A DNA stretch of 64,000 nucleotides from Arthrobacter sp. SO5 (lineage in GTDB: Bacteria; Actinomycetota; Actinomycetes; Actinomycetales; Micrococcaceae), in assembly GCF_020532805.1 (NCBI RefSeq), contig NZ_MQTQ01000013.1:9849-73848 (forward strand), written 5' to 3'. The translations under genes were made by a program, and so were the position numbers. The notes under the pieces were generated by a model. The model ran no database searches, was not told the DNA's origin, and was given only the letters and a program-made list of their open reading frames with translations. Below, piece after piece: positions 33,375 to 43,159 of this stretch (positions are counted from its first letter, which is position 1; each line of letters starts with the position of its first letter).

Positions 33375-34880
33375 ATGAGCACAACTCATTTATCGAATCC
33401 CCCCGCTGTAACGCCGGGCGATTCCACGTCGAATATCCCCGCTACGCCGCCGGGCGACACGTCCTTCTTTGGCCACCCGAAGATGCTGGCCAGCCTCTTC
33501 TCCGTAGAAATGTGGGAGCGCTTCTCCTTCTACGGCATGCAGGGCATCCTCCTTTACTACATGTACTTCACGGCCGCCCAGGGCGGCCTGGCGATTGAGC
33601 AGGGCCTTGCGGCCAGCCTCGTCGGCGCCTACGGCGGCGGCGTCTACCTCTCCACGATCCTCGGCGCGTGGCTCGCGGACCGGCTCTTCGGTTCGGAGCG
33701 TGTGCTGTTCGGCGCCGCCGTCATGATCATGGCCGGGCACATCGCCCTCGCCGTCGTCCCCGGCGTGTCCGGGCTCATCGCCGGCCTCGTGCTGGTGGGC
33801 GTCGGCTCCGGCGGCCTGAAGGCCAACGCCACCGCGCTGGTCGGCAGCCTCTACGGCGAGAAGGACGAACGCCGCGACGCAGGCTTCTCCATCTTCTACA
33901 TGGGCATCAACGCCGGCGCCCTGATCGGCCCGCTGGTCACCGGCTGGCTGCAGGACAGCCAGGGCTTCCACTGGGGCTTCGGCGCCGCCGCCGTCGGGAT
34001 GGCCCTGGGCCTGGGCATCTACGCCCTGGGCCGCAAGAAGCTGCCTGCGGACGCCCACCGGGTGTCCAACCCGCTGCCCCTTGCGCAGCGCACCAGGTAC
34101 GGCTTGATCTTCGCCGGCATCGCGGCCGTCATCGCCGTGCTGCTTGCCACCGGCACGGTCAACGCGGAAAACCTGGCCATGTCCATGGCCTACGCCGCCA
34201 TCGGTGCGTCGGTGCTGTACTTCGCCCTGATCTTCAGCAGCAAGAGGGTCGACGGCACCGAGCGCAAGCGGGTGGTTGCCTTCATCCCGCTGTACATCGC
34301 CTCGGCCGCGTTCTGGGCCCTGTTCCAGCAGCAGTTCACGTTCATTGCGGTCTATTCGGAAGAGAAGCTGGACCGGAACCTGTTCGGCTGGGAAATGCCG
34401 GCCGCCTGGGTGCAGTCCATCAACCCGGTGTTCATCATCATCTTCGCGGGCGTCATGGCCGCGCTCTGGACCCGGCTGGGACGCAAGCAGCCCGGCTCCG
34501 CGCTGAAGTTCTCGATCGGCCTCTTCGTGATGGGCCTCGCTTTCCTGGCCTTCATCCCGCTGGCCGGCGGCGGCAAGACCCCCTTGCTGGCGCTCGTCGG
34601 AATCCTGTTCCTGTTCACGCTCGCGGAACTGTTCCTCTCCCCCATCGGCCTGTCGGTGACTACCAAGCTCGCCCCCAAGGCCTTCCACACCCAGATGGTG
34701 GCGCTGTTCTTCCTCTCAGTGTCACTGGGCACCACCCTGGCCGGCATCCTGTCCGGCCTGTACAACCCGGCTGATGAACTGCCGTACTTCATCGGCATCG
34801 GCGGAACCGCAATGCTCCTGGCCGTCGGCCTGGCAGCGGCCTCGCCGGCGATCAAAAAGCTCATGGGCGGCGTACGCTGA
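33375..34880 (+). CDS. Proton-dependent oligopeptide transporter (POT/PTR family)
   Basis: This 501-residue integral membrane protein has about 14 hydrophobic helices. The POT signature is visible early as SVEMWERFSFYGMQGILLYY (ExxERFxYYG type, H+ coupling). GSGGLKANATALVG and FSIFYMGINAGALIGPLVTG form the second PTR2 signature. It imports di- and tripeptides with protons. The phosphotransferase gene starts 4 bases downstream, so the two may be co-expressed. About 170 bases upstream contain GGGACACGCG-type direct repeats of unknown role. Confidence 0.92.
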   Translation: MSTTHLSNPPAVTPGDSTSNIPATPPGDTSFFGHPKMLASLFSVEMWERFSFYGMQGILLYYMYFTAAQGGLAIEQGLAASLVGAYGGGVYLSTILGAWLADRLFGSERVLFGAAVMIMAGHIALAVVPGVSGLIAGLVLVGVGSGGLKANATALVGSLYGEKDERRDAGFSIFYMGINAGALIGPLVTGWLQDSQGFHWGFGAAAVGMALGLGIYALGRKKLPADAHRVSNPLPLAQRTRYGLIFAGIAAVIAVLLATGTVNAENLAMSMAYAAIGASVLYFALIFSSKRVDGTERKRVVAFIPLYIASAAFWALFQQQFTFIAVYSEEKLDRNLFGWEMPAAWVQSINPVFIIIFAGVMAALWTRLGRKQPGSALKFSIGLFVMGLAFLAFIPLAGGGKTPLLALVGILFLFTLAELFLSPIGLSVTTKLAPKAFHTQMVALFFLSVSLGTTLAGILSGLYNPADELPYFIGIGGTAMLLAVGLAAASPAIKKLMGGVR

Positions 34881-34884
34881 CCCG

Positions 34885-35814
34885 ATGAGCCCCAGGCACC
34901 GCACGCCGCTTGAGTCACGCGTCTACGTCCCCGCCCCCGGCGAGGGGTCCGACGTCGAACTTATGCCGGCTGGTGATGTCACCGACGGCGTGGTGCGGGT
35001 GGGCGGAACGATCCGCCGCCCGCACCAGCCGCAATCGCTGGCCGTAGCCGGGTACCTCGACTGGCTGGACGACGCCGGGTTCGAGGGCTCGCCGCGGTTC
35101 CTGGGCCGGGACGCCGAGGGCAGGGACGTCCTGACCTTCCTGCCCGGGCAATGCGCCGGCGCCGTCCCCGAGGCCTGGGTGCAGCCCGAAGACCTGCTGG
35201 TCTCAGTGGCGCAGCTGGTCCGACGCCTGCACACCGCCTCGGCCGGATTCGTGCCGAGGGACCACCCCTTCCCGCCGAAGCCGGTCCGCCCGGACACACC
35301 GCCGCAGGATTCGGCAGCGCTGGTCTGCCACCTCGACGTGACCCCGCAAAACGTGGTGGTCCGCGACGGCGTCGCCGCCGGACTGGTGGACTTCGACCTC
35401 GCCGGACCCTCGACGGCCTTCAAGGATTCCTACAACGCCGCCATGCACTGGATCCCGCTCAGGGACCCCGCCGACCTCTGGCCGGGCTGGGAACGGACGG
35501 ACCCGTTCCGGCGGTTGCGGGTTTTCGCCGACGCCTACGGCTGGAGCGAGGAGGAACGACGCCGGCTGCCGGCCTCTGGGGTCGAGGCCGCCGCGCTGAG
35601 CCGTTCACGGATGCGGCACAACGCCAGGACTCTCGGCGGGGGCTGGGCCCGAATGTGGGACGACGGCGTGGGCGGACTCATCCGCCGCCGGGGGGCCTGG
35701 CTGGAGGCCAACGCCGGGCAGCTGGTCGAGGCACTCACCGACGCTTCACACGAAAAACCGACTTTTAGGCCCCGGAACCGGTGTACCGCGCAGCGCTGGC
35801 GACCAGCGAGATGA
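34885..35814 (+). CDS. Aminoglycoside phosphotransferase-like (APH) kinase family protein
   Basis: This 309-residue protein has a kinase-like fold. The catalytic loop VCHLDVTPQNVV contains the catalytic Asp and metal-binding Asn in the HxDxxxxN pattern, and LVDFDLAG is the DFD metal motif. The nucleotide-binding N lobe is reduced. It could phosphorylate a small molecule or an antibiotic, and similar proteins are common and mostly uncharacterised. It begins 4 bases after the POT transporter stop. Its last 50 bases overlap the 3' end of the convergent DUF4190 gene, giving an Arg-rich tail. Confidence 0.82.
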   Translation: MSPRHRTPLESRVYVPAPGEGSDVELMPAGDVTDGVVRVGGTIRRPHQPQSLAVAGYLDWLDDAGFEGSPRFLGRDAEGRDVLTFLPGQCAGAVPEAWVQPEDLLVSVAQLVRRLHTASAGFVPRDHPFPPKPVRPDTPPQDSAALVCHLDVTPQNVVVRDGVAAGLVDFDLAGPSTAFKDSYNAAMHWIPLRDPADLWPGWERTDPFRRLRVFADAYGWSEEERRRLPASGVEAAALSRSRMRHNARTLGGGWARMWDDGVGGLIRRRGAWLEANAGQLVEALTDASHEKPTFRPRNRCTAQRWRPAR

Positions 35815-36376
35815 TCACGATGACCAGGACCGTGAGTGCCAACGCCACGTAGCCCAGGACGAGTCCGGCGATGGCCATGCCCTTAGCGCCCGGCTCGCGC
35901 CTCAGCGCCAGGTGCCCCAGGATCACGGCGGCGATCTGCGGCAGGATGAAGAAGCCCAATCCCACAAACGCGGCGACTCCACAGCACAGGCTGGCGATGC
36001 TCAGGCCCTTGGGTTCGGGCTGCACGCCGTAGTAGGCCGGCTGTCCGTAGGCGTTGTAGGGGCCTCCCGGCTGGAGGTAGGGCGGCTGGCCGTACGGCTG
36101 TCCGGGCGCGCTGTAGGACGGCTGGTCATACGGCTGTCCGGAGGGCCGGGCGTACGGCGGCTGGCTCGGCGCACCGTAGGCCGCAGGGTAGGGGCTTGTG
36201 GGCTGGCCCTGCGCACCGTGGGTCTGCTGCTGTTCGTAGTCCGGCTTCTCGAAGCTCAGCTCTGCGGGCGGGGCGGGCCGGGCGGGCGGCGGCGCAGACT
36301 CCTGCGACGGGGTGTAGGACGGCGGCTGGTAACCCTCAGGCGTCCCGTCGTCGGCATGTTTGGGCTGGTCAGTCAT
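35765..36376 (-). CDS. DUF4190 membrane protein with Pro/Tyr/Gln-rich N terminus
   Basis: This is a 203-residue protein. Residues 1-125 are disordered and contain repeated Q-P-Y, P-S-Y and G-Q-P units (for example PSGQPYDQPSYSAPGQPYGQ). They are followed by a DUF4190 domain: two helices separated by the HLALRREPGAKG loop (LSIASLCCGVAAFVGLGFFI and GMAIAGLVLGYVALALTVLV). The ATG at 36376 has AAAGGGG upstream. DUF4190 proteins are actinobacterial membrane proteins of unknown function. The 3' end overlaps the phosphotransferase gene by 50 bases. Confidence 0.85.
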   Translation of the reverse strand: MTDQPKHADDGTPEGYQPPSYTPSQESAPPPARPAPPAELSFEKPDYEQQQTHGAQGQPTSPYPAAYGAPSQPPYARPSGQPYDQPSYSAPGQPYGQPPYLQPGGPYNAYGQPAYYGVQPEPKGLSIASLCCGVAAFVGLGFFILPQIAAVILGHLALRREPGAKGMAIAGLVLGYVALALTVLVIVIISLVASAARYTGSGA

Positions 36377-36511
36377 TGATTTTCCCCTTTGGAAGTCCCT
36401 GGCTTCAGCGTACCGCCGCAACGTTCCGATGGGCAGGATATTTCTTCGCCATGGTGGCCTGATTCCGGCCAAACCGTGTTGCACCCCGCCGCCGTCTGGC
36501 ATGCTGGTGCA

Positions 36512-38185
<1,674 letters not shown>

Positions 38186-38228
38186 GCGCGCTGTCCCCCC
38201 GGGGGAACCCGGTTCCGCCTGCCGGCAG

Positions 38229-39392
38229 TCAGGCTGATTTTTCCTCAGCAGGGCTGCCGGCCAACACCGAACGGTCCCGGCCCAGGATTTTGGCCCGGTA
38301 CAACGCGGCATCCGCGGACGCGATCAGCGCCGCGAGGTCCGGCTGGCCGGGGACAATCTCAGCGATGCCGTAACTGACTGTGGGCAGGCGTGGAATGGTG
38401 GCCGGCCGTGAGGCAGCAAGCCGGCGGCTGACGTCAGCGGCAATCTCCCTGGCCACCTCCGGCGTCACTCCGGGCAGCAGCAGGACGAATTCCTCGCCGC
38501 CGTACCGGCCCGCGAGGTCCGTGGACCGGACCGTCGATGTGCAGGCCTTCGCAAAGGTCTGCAGCGCAATGTCGCCGGCCGCGTGCCCGAATTCATCGTT
38601 GATGGCCTTGAAATGGTCCAGATCGGCCAGCACCAGGGAACCGGCGGTCCGGGCGCGGTGAAGTCGGCGCAGCTCGTGCTCGGCAAGGTCAAGGAACGCC
38701 GCCCTGTTCAGCAGCCCGGTGAGTCCGTCGAACGTCGCCCGCGCCCGCAAATCCTGGGTCAGTTGCTCGTTGCTCAGCTCGGCCATGGTGAAGGAGGCCA
38801 CCACCAGGACCACCGCGGACAAGAGGGTCGTCGTCGCCGATCCGAAGACTGCCAGGAAGACGGCCCCGTCCCGCCCCTCCGCCGCGAAGGCGGCAACGCG
38901 GCCCAGGTAGAAGAGGGCGAGGAGTCCGGCCACCACGGCGAGCGCACGGTGCACGCGTGAATAATTCCGGTCCAGCAGGAACAGCTCCCGGCACGCGAGA
39001 CCCAGCAGCCCGGCCATGACCGCGAGGTACACCAGGCCGCCCGCCCAGACATTGGTGGCCGGTTCGTCGGTCACGGACGCCACGGCAGTCACGGCCGGGC
39101 CGGCCGCAAGATACCAAAGGCTTGGGAGGTCGGTCCGCAGCGAACGGGCACCCGCCCAGATACTCGCCGCGGCTGCCACCATCAGAACGTTGCCCAGCGG
39201 GTTTGCCCATACCTGCTGGGCCGTGCCGTCAAGAAGATAGGCGGCGTTGCCCACCAGGAACAGCAGCAGGGCCAGGCACCAGCAGCCGCTGTAGGCCGAA
39301 CGGGTCCGGCGAAAGGTGATGAAGAAGAAGAGCAGCAGCAGGGTCAGGTCGACCACTGCCAAGGCGACGCGCAAGGTCGCGGTGTCAAGCAT
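38229..39392 (-). CDS. Membrane-bound GGDEF diguanylate cyclase
   Basis: This protein of 387 residues has seven or so N-terminal membrane helices (about 1-205) followed by a GGDEF domain. The active-site loop reads GGEEF at about 296-300. The inhibitory RxxD site, RSTD, sits 5 residues before it. Both are intact, so it should make c-di-GMP with product feedback. DGLTGLLNRAAF marks the start of the domain. There is no EAL domain in it and no partner phosphodiesterase seen in the window. Confidence 0.9.
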   Translation of the reverse strand: MLDTATLRVALAVVDLTLLLLFFFITFRRTRSAYSGCWCLALLLFLVGNAAYLLDGTAQQVWANPLGNVLMVAAAASIWAGARSLRTDLPSLWYLAAGPAVTAVASVTDEPATNVWAGGLVYLAVMAGLLGLACRELFLLDRNYSRVHRALAVVAGLLALFYLGRVAAFAAEGRDGAVFLAVFGSATTTLLSAVVLVVASFTMAELSNEQLTQDLRARATFDGLTGLLNRAAFLDLAEHELRRLHRARTAGSLVLADLDHFKAINDEFGHAAGDIALQTFAKACTSTVRSTDLAGRYGGEEFVLLLPGVTPEVAREIAADVSRRLAASRPATIPRLPTVSYGIAEIVPGQPDLAALIASADAALYRAKILGRDRSVLAGSPAEEKSA

Positions 39393-39637
39393 CGAGTTGT
39401 GGCCCCCTTCGGCTCATGCCAGGCCGGTTTTCTCTCTACCAGGCGCCGCGCGTGACCTCAGTATCGCACCTGCCTGAATTGTGGCGGACATCACGGCGCG
39501 CTATGTAGGGCTGCCCGGGTCGGAAGTGGCTGGTCCGATGTGCGGCGGCCGCCCCTGTGGTTAAGGCCCCGATGCGGACTAAACTGAACTGCGGCCCCGG
39601 ATGCGGCCTTGCGCTCAACCGCAGAATAGCGTCCCGA
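39393..39637. other. Non-coding gap between cyclase and nitroreductase genes
   Basis: I see no credible gene here. The long plus-strand frame crossing it is antisense to the nitroreductase. The part next to 39392 should hold the cyclase promoter. No clear tRNA-like or riboswitch structure was found. Confidence 0.4.
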
Positions 39638-39715
39638 GTGCCTCCGGCCTGTCCCCCATGGTGCCGGAGGCACCTCCGCGAGTGCACGACGCCGGAGGCA
39701 CCTCCGCGAGTGCAC
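39638..39715. repeat. Direct and inverted GCCGGAGGCAC repeats at the nitroreductase 3' end
   Basis: A 25-base unit beginning GCCGGAGGCACCTCC is present twice (39663-39687 and 39691-39715), with 3 bases between copies. An inverted GTGCCTCCGGC at 39638-39648 pairs with 39663-39673 to make an 11-bp hairpin. The second copy ends at the nitroreductase stop codon, so the hairpin may terminate that gene. Confidence 0.7.
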
Positions 39716-40321
39716 CTATACGGTGCGGACTGCGTCCTCGTAGGCGAACTTAGGCTTTGCCGCGCCCCAGGCATCGGCGGCGGGCTGGCCGATGTTGACC
39801 ACCAGGAAGCTCTTCTGGCCCCCGTCGGGGAAGAACACTGCGTCAATCGCGGCGAAGTCCGCCCCCGTCATCGGACCGGCGGCGAACCCGAGGGAGCGCA
39901 CGGCGAGGATGAAGTAGCCGGCCTGCAGGTGGGCATTGTTGTTGCCCGTGCTGGCGGCGAGCTCGGGGTCGGCGTCGTACATGGCTTTGGGGGCGTTGTA
40001 GCCCGGAAGGAAGCTGTCCCACCGCTCATGCCAGGACGTGTCGTAGCTGAGGATGGCGACCAGGGGCGCGGAGGCCGTCTTGGCACGGTTGCCCTTCGCG
40101 AGCGTGTCCACGAGGCTCGCGCGGGCTTCAGCCGAGCGGACATAGGTCACCCGTAGCGGCTGTGAGTTGAAGGCGGTGGGGCCGAACTTGGTGAGCTCGT
40201 AGATGGCGCGGGCCTGTTCGTCCGTGACCTCGCCGGTGAAGGCGTCGGCGGTGCGGGCCTCGGCAAAGATGACGTCCACCGCGGCGGCGTCGATTACTGC
40301 TTCGTCATGGGCGATCGTCAT
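39716..40321 (-). CDS. Nitroreductase-fold protein, RutE-like (malonic semialdehyde reductase type)
   Basis: This 201-residue flavoprotein of the nitroreductase superfamily closely fits the RutE/HadB branch: FAEARTADAFTGEVTDEQAR reads as RTADAFTGEVTD, then FGPTAFNSQPLRVTYV, SFLPGYNAPKAM, LAVRSLGFAAGPMTG, and a C-terminal LVVNIGQPA. RutE reduces malonic semialdehyde in the Rut uracil-degradation pathway. The neighbour across a divergent promoter is an NCS2 uracil-type permease, which supports a pyrimidine link, but no other rut genes are in the window. ATG 40321 has GAAGGGACG upstream. Confidence 0.87.
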   Translation of the reverse strand: MTIAHDEAVIDAAAVDVIFAEARTADAFTGEVTDEQARAIYELTKFGPTAFNSQPLRVTYVRSAEARASLVDTLAKGNRAKTASAPLVAILSYDTSWHERWDSFLPGYNAPKAMYDADPELAASTGNNNAHLQAGYFILAVRSLGFAAGPMTGADFAAIDAVFFPDGGQKSFLVVNIGQPAADAWGAAKPKFAYEDAVRTV

Positions 40322-40373
40322 TCGCGTCCCTTCGATTGCCTGCCCGGGATGGGCCGGCGTTTGTGTTATCAAT

Positions 40374-40383
40374 AGTTGCAACT
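40374..40383. promoter_or_regulatory. AGTTGCAACT palindrome in the nitroreductase/permease divergent region
   Basis: This perfect 10-base palindrome sits 53 bases upstream of the nitroreductase start in an A+T-richer stretch (TTATCAATAGTTGCAACTTC). It resembles MarR-family operator half sites. It could regulate the nitroreductase and possibly the divergent permease. Confidence 0.35.
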
Positions 40384-40522
40384 TCAACTGACCCCGGCAG
40401 CTTCCCTGGACGCCGCGTGATGTAAGGCACAGCGGGACCGCCCGCCGGAGCGTGCCGGAAACCCGGCGCGGTAAAGTTGCTCCGGAAGATTCCTTCCACA
40501 CATTCTCTGAAAGGCTCCGGCA

Positions 40523-41878
40523 ATGAGCATGCTCGGTACCAAATGGAAGCTCCACGGCAACGGCAAGTCCATCCGCCCCGGCGAGGTCGTCAAGCCGGAT
40601 GAGCGCCTCGCGTGGCCCCTTACCATCGGCGTCGGCATGCAGCACGTCGTCGCCATGTTTGGCGCCACCTTCCTGGTCCCGATCATCACGGGCATGCCGC
40701 CGGCCACCACCTTGTTCTTCTCGGGCGTCGGCACCCTGCTTTTCCTGGTCATCACCAAAGGCCGGGTGCCCAGCTACCTCGGCTCCAGCTTCGCCTTCAT
40801 CGCCCCGATAATGGCCTCCCAGCAGCAGTACGGCGTCGCCGGGGCGCTTGGCGGCGTGGTGCTGGCCGGCGTCGCCCTGGCAATCATCGGCGCGGTGGTG
40901 CAGAAGTTCGGCGCAGACTGGATCAACCGGCTCATGCCGCCGATCGTCACGGGCGCCATCGTGGGGCTGATCGGCCTTAACCTCGCGCCCGCGGCCAAGA
41001 ACAATTTCGACGCCGCTCCGATCACGGCCCTCATCACGCTGGCCACAATCATTGTGGGCAGCGTGTTCTTCCGCGGGATCCTGGGCAGGCTGAGCATCCT
41101 GGTGGGCGTTGTGGTGGGCTACCTCGTGGCGATGATCCGCGGCGAAGTGGACTTCACCAAGATGGACGCCGCGGCGTGGGTTGGCCTGCCGTTCTTCCAG
41201 ACCCCGGAGTTCCACGTCGGCGTGGTGGGCCTGTTTGTGCCGGTGGTCCTGGTGCTCGTGGCGGAGAACATCGGCCACGTGAAGTCCGTGTCCGCCATGA
41301 CCGGCCGGAACCTCGACGACGTCTCCGGACGCGCGCTGCTGGCCGATGGAGCCGCAACCGTGCTGGCCGGCCTGGGCGGCGGCTCGGGCACCACCACCTA
41401 CGCGGAGAACATCGGCGTCATGGCCGCGACCAAGGTCTACTCGACGGCGGCCTACTGGGTGGCCGGCGTCTTCGCCGTGGTCCTGAGCTTCTCGCCGAAG
41501 TTCGGCGAACTCATCGCCACCGTCCCCGCAGGCGTCCTGGGCGGCGCCGCCACCATGCTGTACGGCATGATCGGCGTCCTCGGTGTGAAGATCTGGGTGC
41601 AGAACAAGGTCAACTTCGCCAACCCGATCAACCTGACCACGGCCGCCGTCGCCCTGATCGTGGGCATCGCCGACTACACGTGGACCATCGGCGACCTCAA
41701 ATTCACCGGCATTGCGCTGGGCTCCGCCGCGGCGCTGGTGATCTACCACGGAATGAAGGCCATCGCGAAGGCCCGCGGCACTGTCACGGAGCCGGAAACC
41801 GAAGAGCCGGCCGTTGTTGCTGCGGTCAGGTCAGCGGCGAACGCGGCAGCAAAGCGCGCGCCGAAGAAGCGGCGCTAA
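40523..41878 (+). CDS. Nucleobase:cation symporter-2 family permease (uracil/xanthine type)
   Basis: This 451-residue integral membrane protein of the NCS2 (UraA/RutG) family has about 14 membrane segments. Family features are the N-terminal LTIGVGMQHVVAMFGATFLVP, FFSGVGTLLFL, the conserved PSYLGSSFAFI, and the TM8 and TM10 substrate regions VVLVLVAENIGHVKSV and GLGGGSGTTTYAENIG. The acidic residues in the two xAENIG motifs match the uracil-proton symport sites of UraA. GAAAGG precedes the ATG. A strong hairpin terminator follows. Confidence 0.92.
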   Translation: MSMLGTKWKLHGNGKSIRPGEVVKPDERLAWPLTIGVGMQHVVAMFGATFLVPIITGMPPATTLFFSGVGTLLFLVITKGRVPSYLGSSFAFIAPIMASQQQYGVAGALGGVVLAGVALAIIGAVVQKFGADWINRLMPPIVTGAIVGLIGLNLAPAAKNNFDAAPITALITLATIIVGSVFFRGILGRLSILVGVVVGYLVAMIRGEVDFTKMDAAAWVGLPFFQTPEFHVGVVGLFVPVVLVLVAENIGHVKSVSAMTGRNLDDVSGRALLADGAATVLAGLGGGSGTTTYAENIGVMAATKVYSTAAYWVAGVFAVVLSFSPKFGELIATVPAGVLGGAATMLYGMIGVLGVKIWVQNKVNFANPINLTTAAVALIVGIADYTWTIGDLKFTGIALGSAAALVIYHGMKAIAKARGTVTEPETEEPAVVAAVRSAANAAAKRAPKKRR

Positions 41879-41914
41879 GCGCTCCCCGGGGCCTGTCCCG
41901 ACTGTCAGGCTTAG

Positions 41915-41966
41915 AGGCCGGCCTCCTGCCACCGCGTGATGCGTACTGGCAGGAGGCCGGCCTTTT
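41915..41966 (+). terminator. Rho-independent terminator of the permease gene
   Basis: A 17-bp perfect stem (41915-41931 AGGCCGGCCTCCTGCCA pairing with 41947-41963) has a 15-base loop and is followed by TTTT. It begins 36 bases after the permease stop codon. Confidence 0.85.
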
Positions 41967-41995
41967 GCTGTTCCGGCCTTTGCTCCAGCGACCGT

Positions 41996-42238
41996 TTATC
42001 CGGCGTCGAAGGCATCCTCGTCGTCGCCGTCGCGGTCCTTGGGGGCCTGGTCCTCGGGCAGGTCCGTGCCGGAGCCGTCGGGCAGTCCCGCGGCATCCTG
42101 GCCCGGCTCCGAGGAAAACGGCCGCCCGGCGTCGGGCTTCTCGGTGTTGGACTCATCCATCTCGGCATCCGCGGACGGTACGGCGGCACCGCTGCTGCGG
42201 CCCGCATCGGATCCGGTACCGGCGTTGTCTGAACTCAT
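41996..42238 (-). CDS. Small acidic disordered protein of unknown function
   Basis: This 80-residue protein is rich in Asp, Glu, Ser, Gly and Pro, has a net negative charge (ending DRDGDDEDAFDAG), and has no hydrophobic core. It is predicted to be disordered. A good GGAGGATCAC precedes its ATG. No family is recognised. It lies between the permease terminator and the DUF6328 gene and is transcribed away from the latter. Confidence 0.6.
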   Translation of the reverse strand: MSSDNAGTGSDAGRSSGAAVPSADAEMDESNTEKPDAGRPFSSEPGQDAAGLPDGSGTDLPEDQAPKDRDGDDEDAFDAG

Positions 42239-42495
42239 GTGATCCTCCGTATCTCCGGGGCGTCATGCTCCGGCTTGGGCTGTTCTGGTCACGGCGCCGA
42301 ACACCGTTCAGGGCTTCTGCCGCCAATCACGGGCAGCACTTCCCCTTCGCGTCTGGTCCGGCCGGAATGACATTTCCACCTTACCCGGGAAAGGTCAGCA
42401 GGCTTAGTACCTGTTTGAATTTAGCAAGCCTCAAGCATAGGTTGAGTGCTAGCAGCCACCAGCAGTCCGATCCTCAGTCATCCGGAGGTGCGCCA

Positions 42496-43002
42496 GTGTC
42501 CAGTACCGACGATTCCGCCCGTGACGGAAGGCACGAGTCTGCCGCCGAAAAACTGGATCGAAACTGGATGGAGCTCCTGCAGGAACTCAGGGTGCTGCAG
42601 ACCGGCGTGCAAATCATGGCGGGCTTCCTCCTCACCCTGCCGTTCCAGGCCCGGTTCGGGACACTGGACGATTTCCAGATCACCCTCTACCTGGCCAACG
42701 TGACGCTGGCAGCGCTCACGACGGCGCTGATCCTGCTGCCGGTGAGCGTGCACCGCCGCCTGTTCCGCCAGCACCTCAGGGCCGCCCTGGTGTCCAGCGC
42801 CGACAGGCTTGCCAAGGCGGCCCTGGCGGGCATCGGGCTCCTCAGCGTCGGCACCTCCGCACTCGTCTTCGATGTCACGGCGGGACGAACGGCGGGGTTG
42901 ACCGCTGGCGCTGTGTTGCTGGCGACGCTGCTCATCCTGCTGGTCTATGTGCCGACGAGGCTCCGCCAGCGTGCCAGAAGGGGAAACCTACCCGGGGAAT
43001 GA
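42496..43002 (+). CDS. DUF6328 family membrane protein
   Basis: This is a 168-residue protein. A polar N terminus (about 30 residues) leads to the segment NWMELLQELRVLQTGVQI and four membrane helices, of which ALTTALILLPVSV and GLTAGAVLLATLLILLVY are clear. The pattern matches the actinobacterial DUF6328 family, function unknown. The start is GTG 42496, with GGAGGTG 5 bases upstream. The very long open frame continuing from 41176 is antisense or out of frame with the permease and is not coding. Confidence 0.82.
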   Translation: MSSTDDSARDGRHESAAEKLDRNWMELLQELRVLQTGVQIMAGFLLTLPFQARFGTLDDFQITLYLANVTLAALTTALILLPVSVHRRLFRQHLRAALVSSADRLAKAALAGIGLLSVGTSALVFDVTAGRTAGLTAGAVLLATLLILLVYVPTRLRQRARRGNLPGE

Positions 43003-43159
43003 CCCTCGAAAAATTGCACGCCGGCAACGCAGCACACTGCAGGGAGGAACCGTAGGCTCCTGGGTCACGGTCGCCGCCCGCGGCAGGTCCGGCGAAGCGG
43101 CTGCGTCCTGTGAAGCTCCACGGCCGCGGATCCGCACTACGAGGCCGGCACCTGGGGCC

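Noticed and set aside
36001-36360. Repeated Q-P-Y/P-S-Y pattern resembling a structured repeat
   Set aside because: It is the disordered Pro/Tyr/Gln-rich N terminus typical of many actinobacterial DUF4190 proteins, not a DNA-level repeat.
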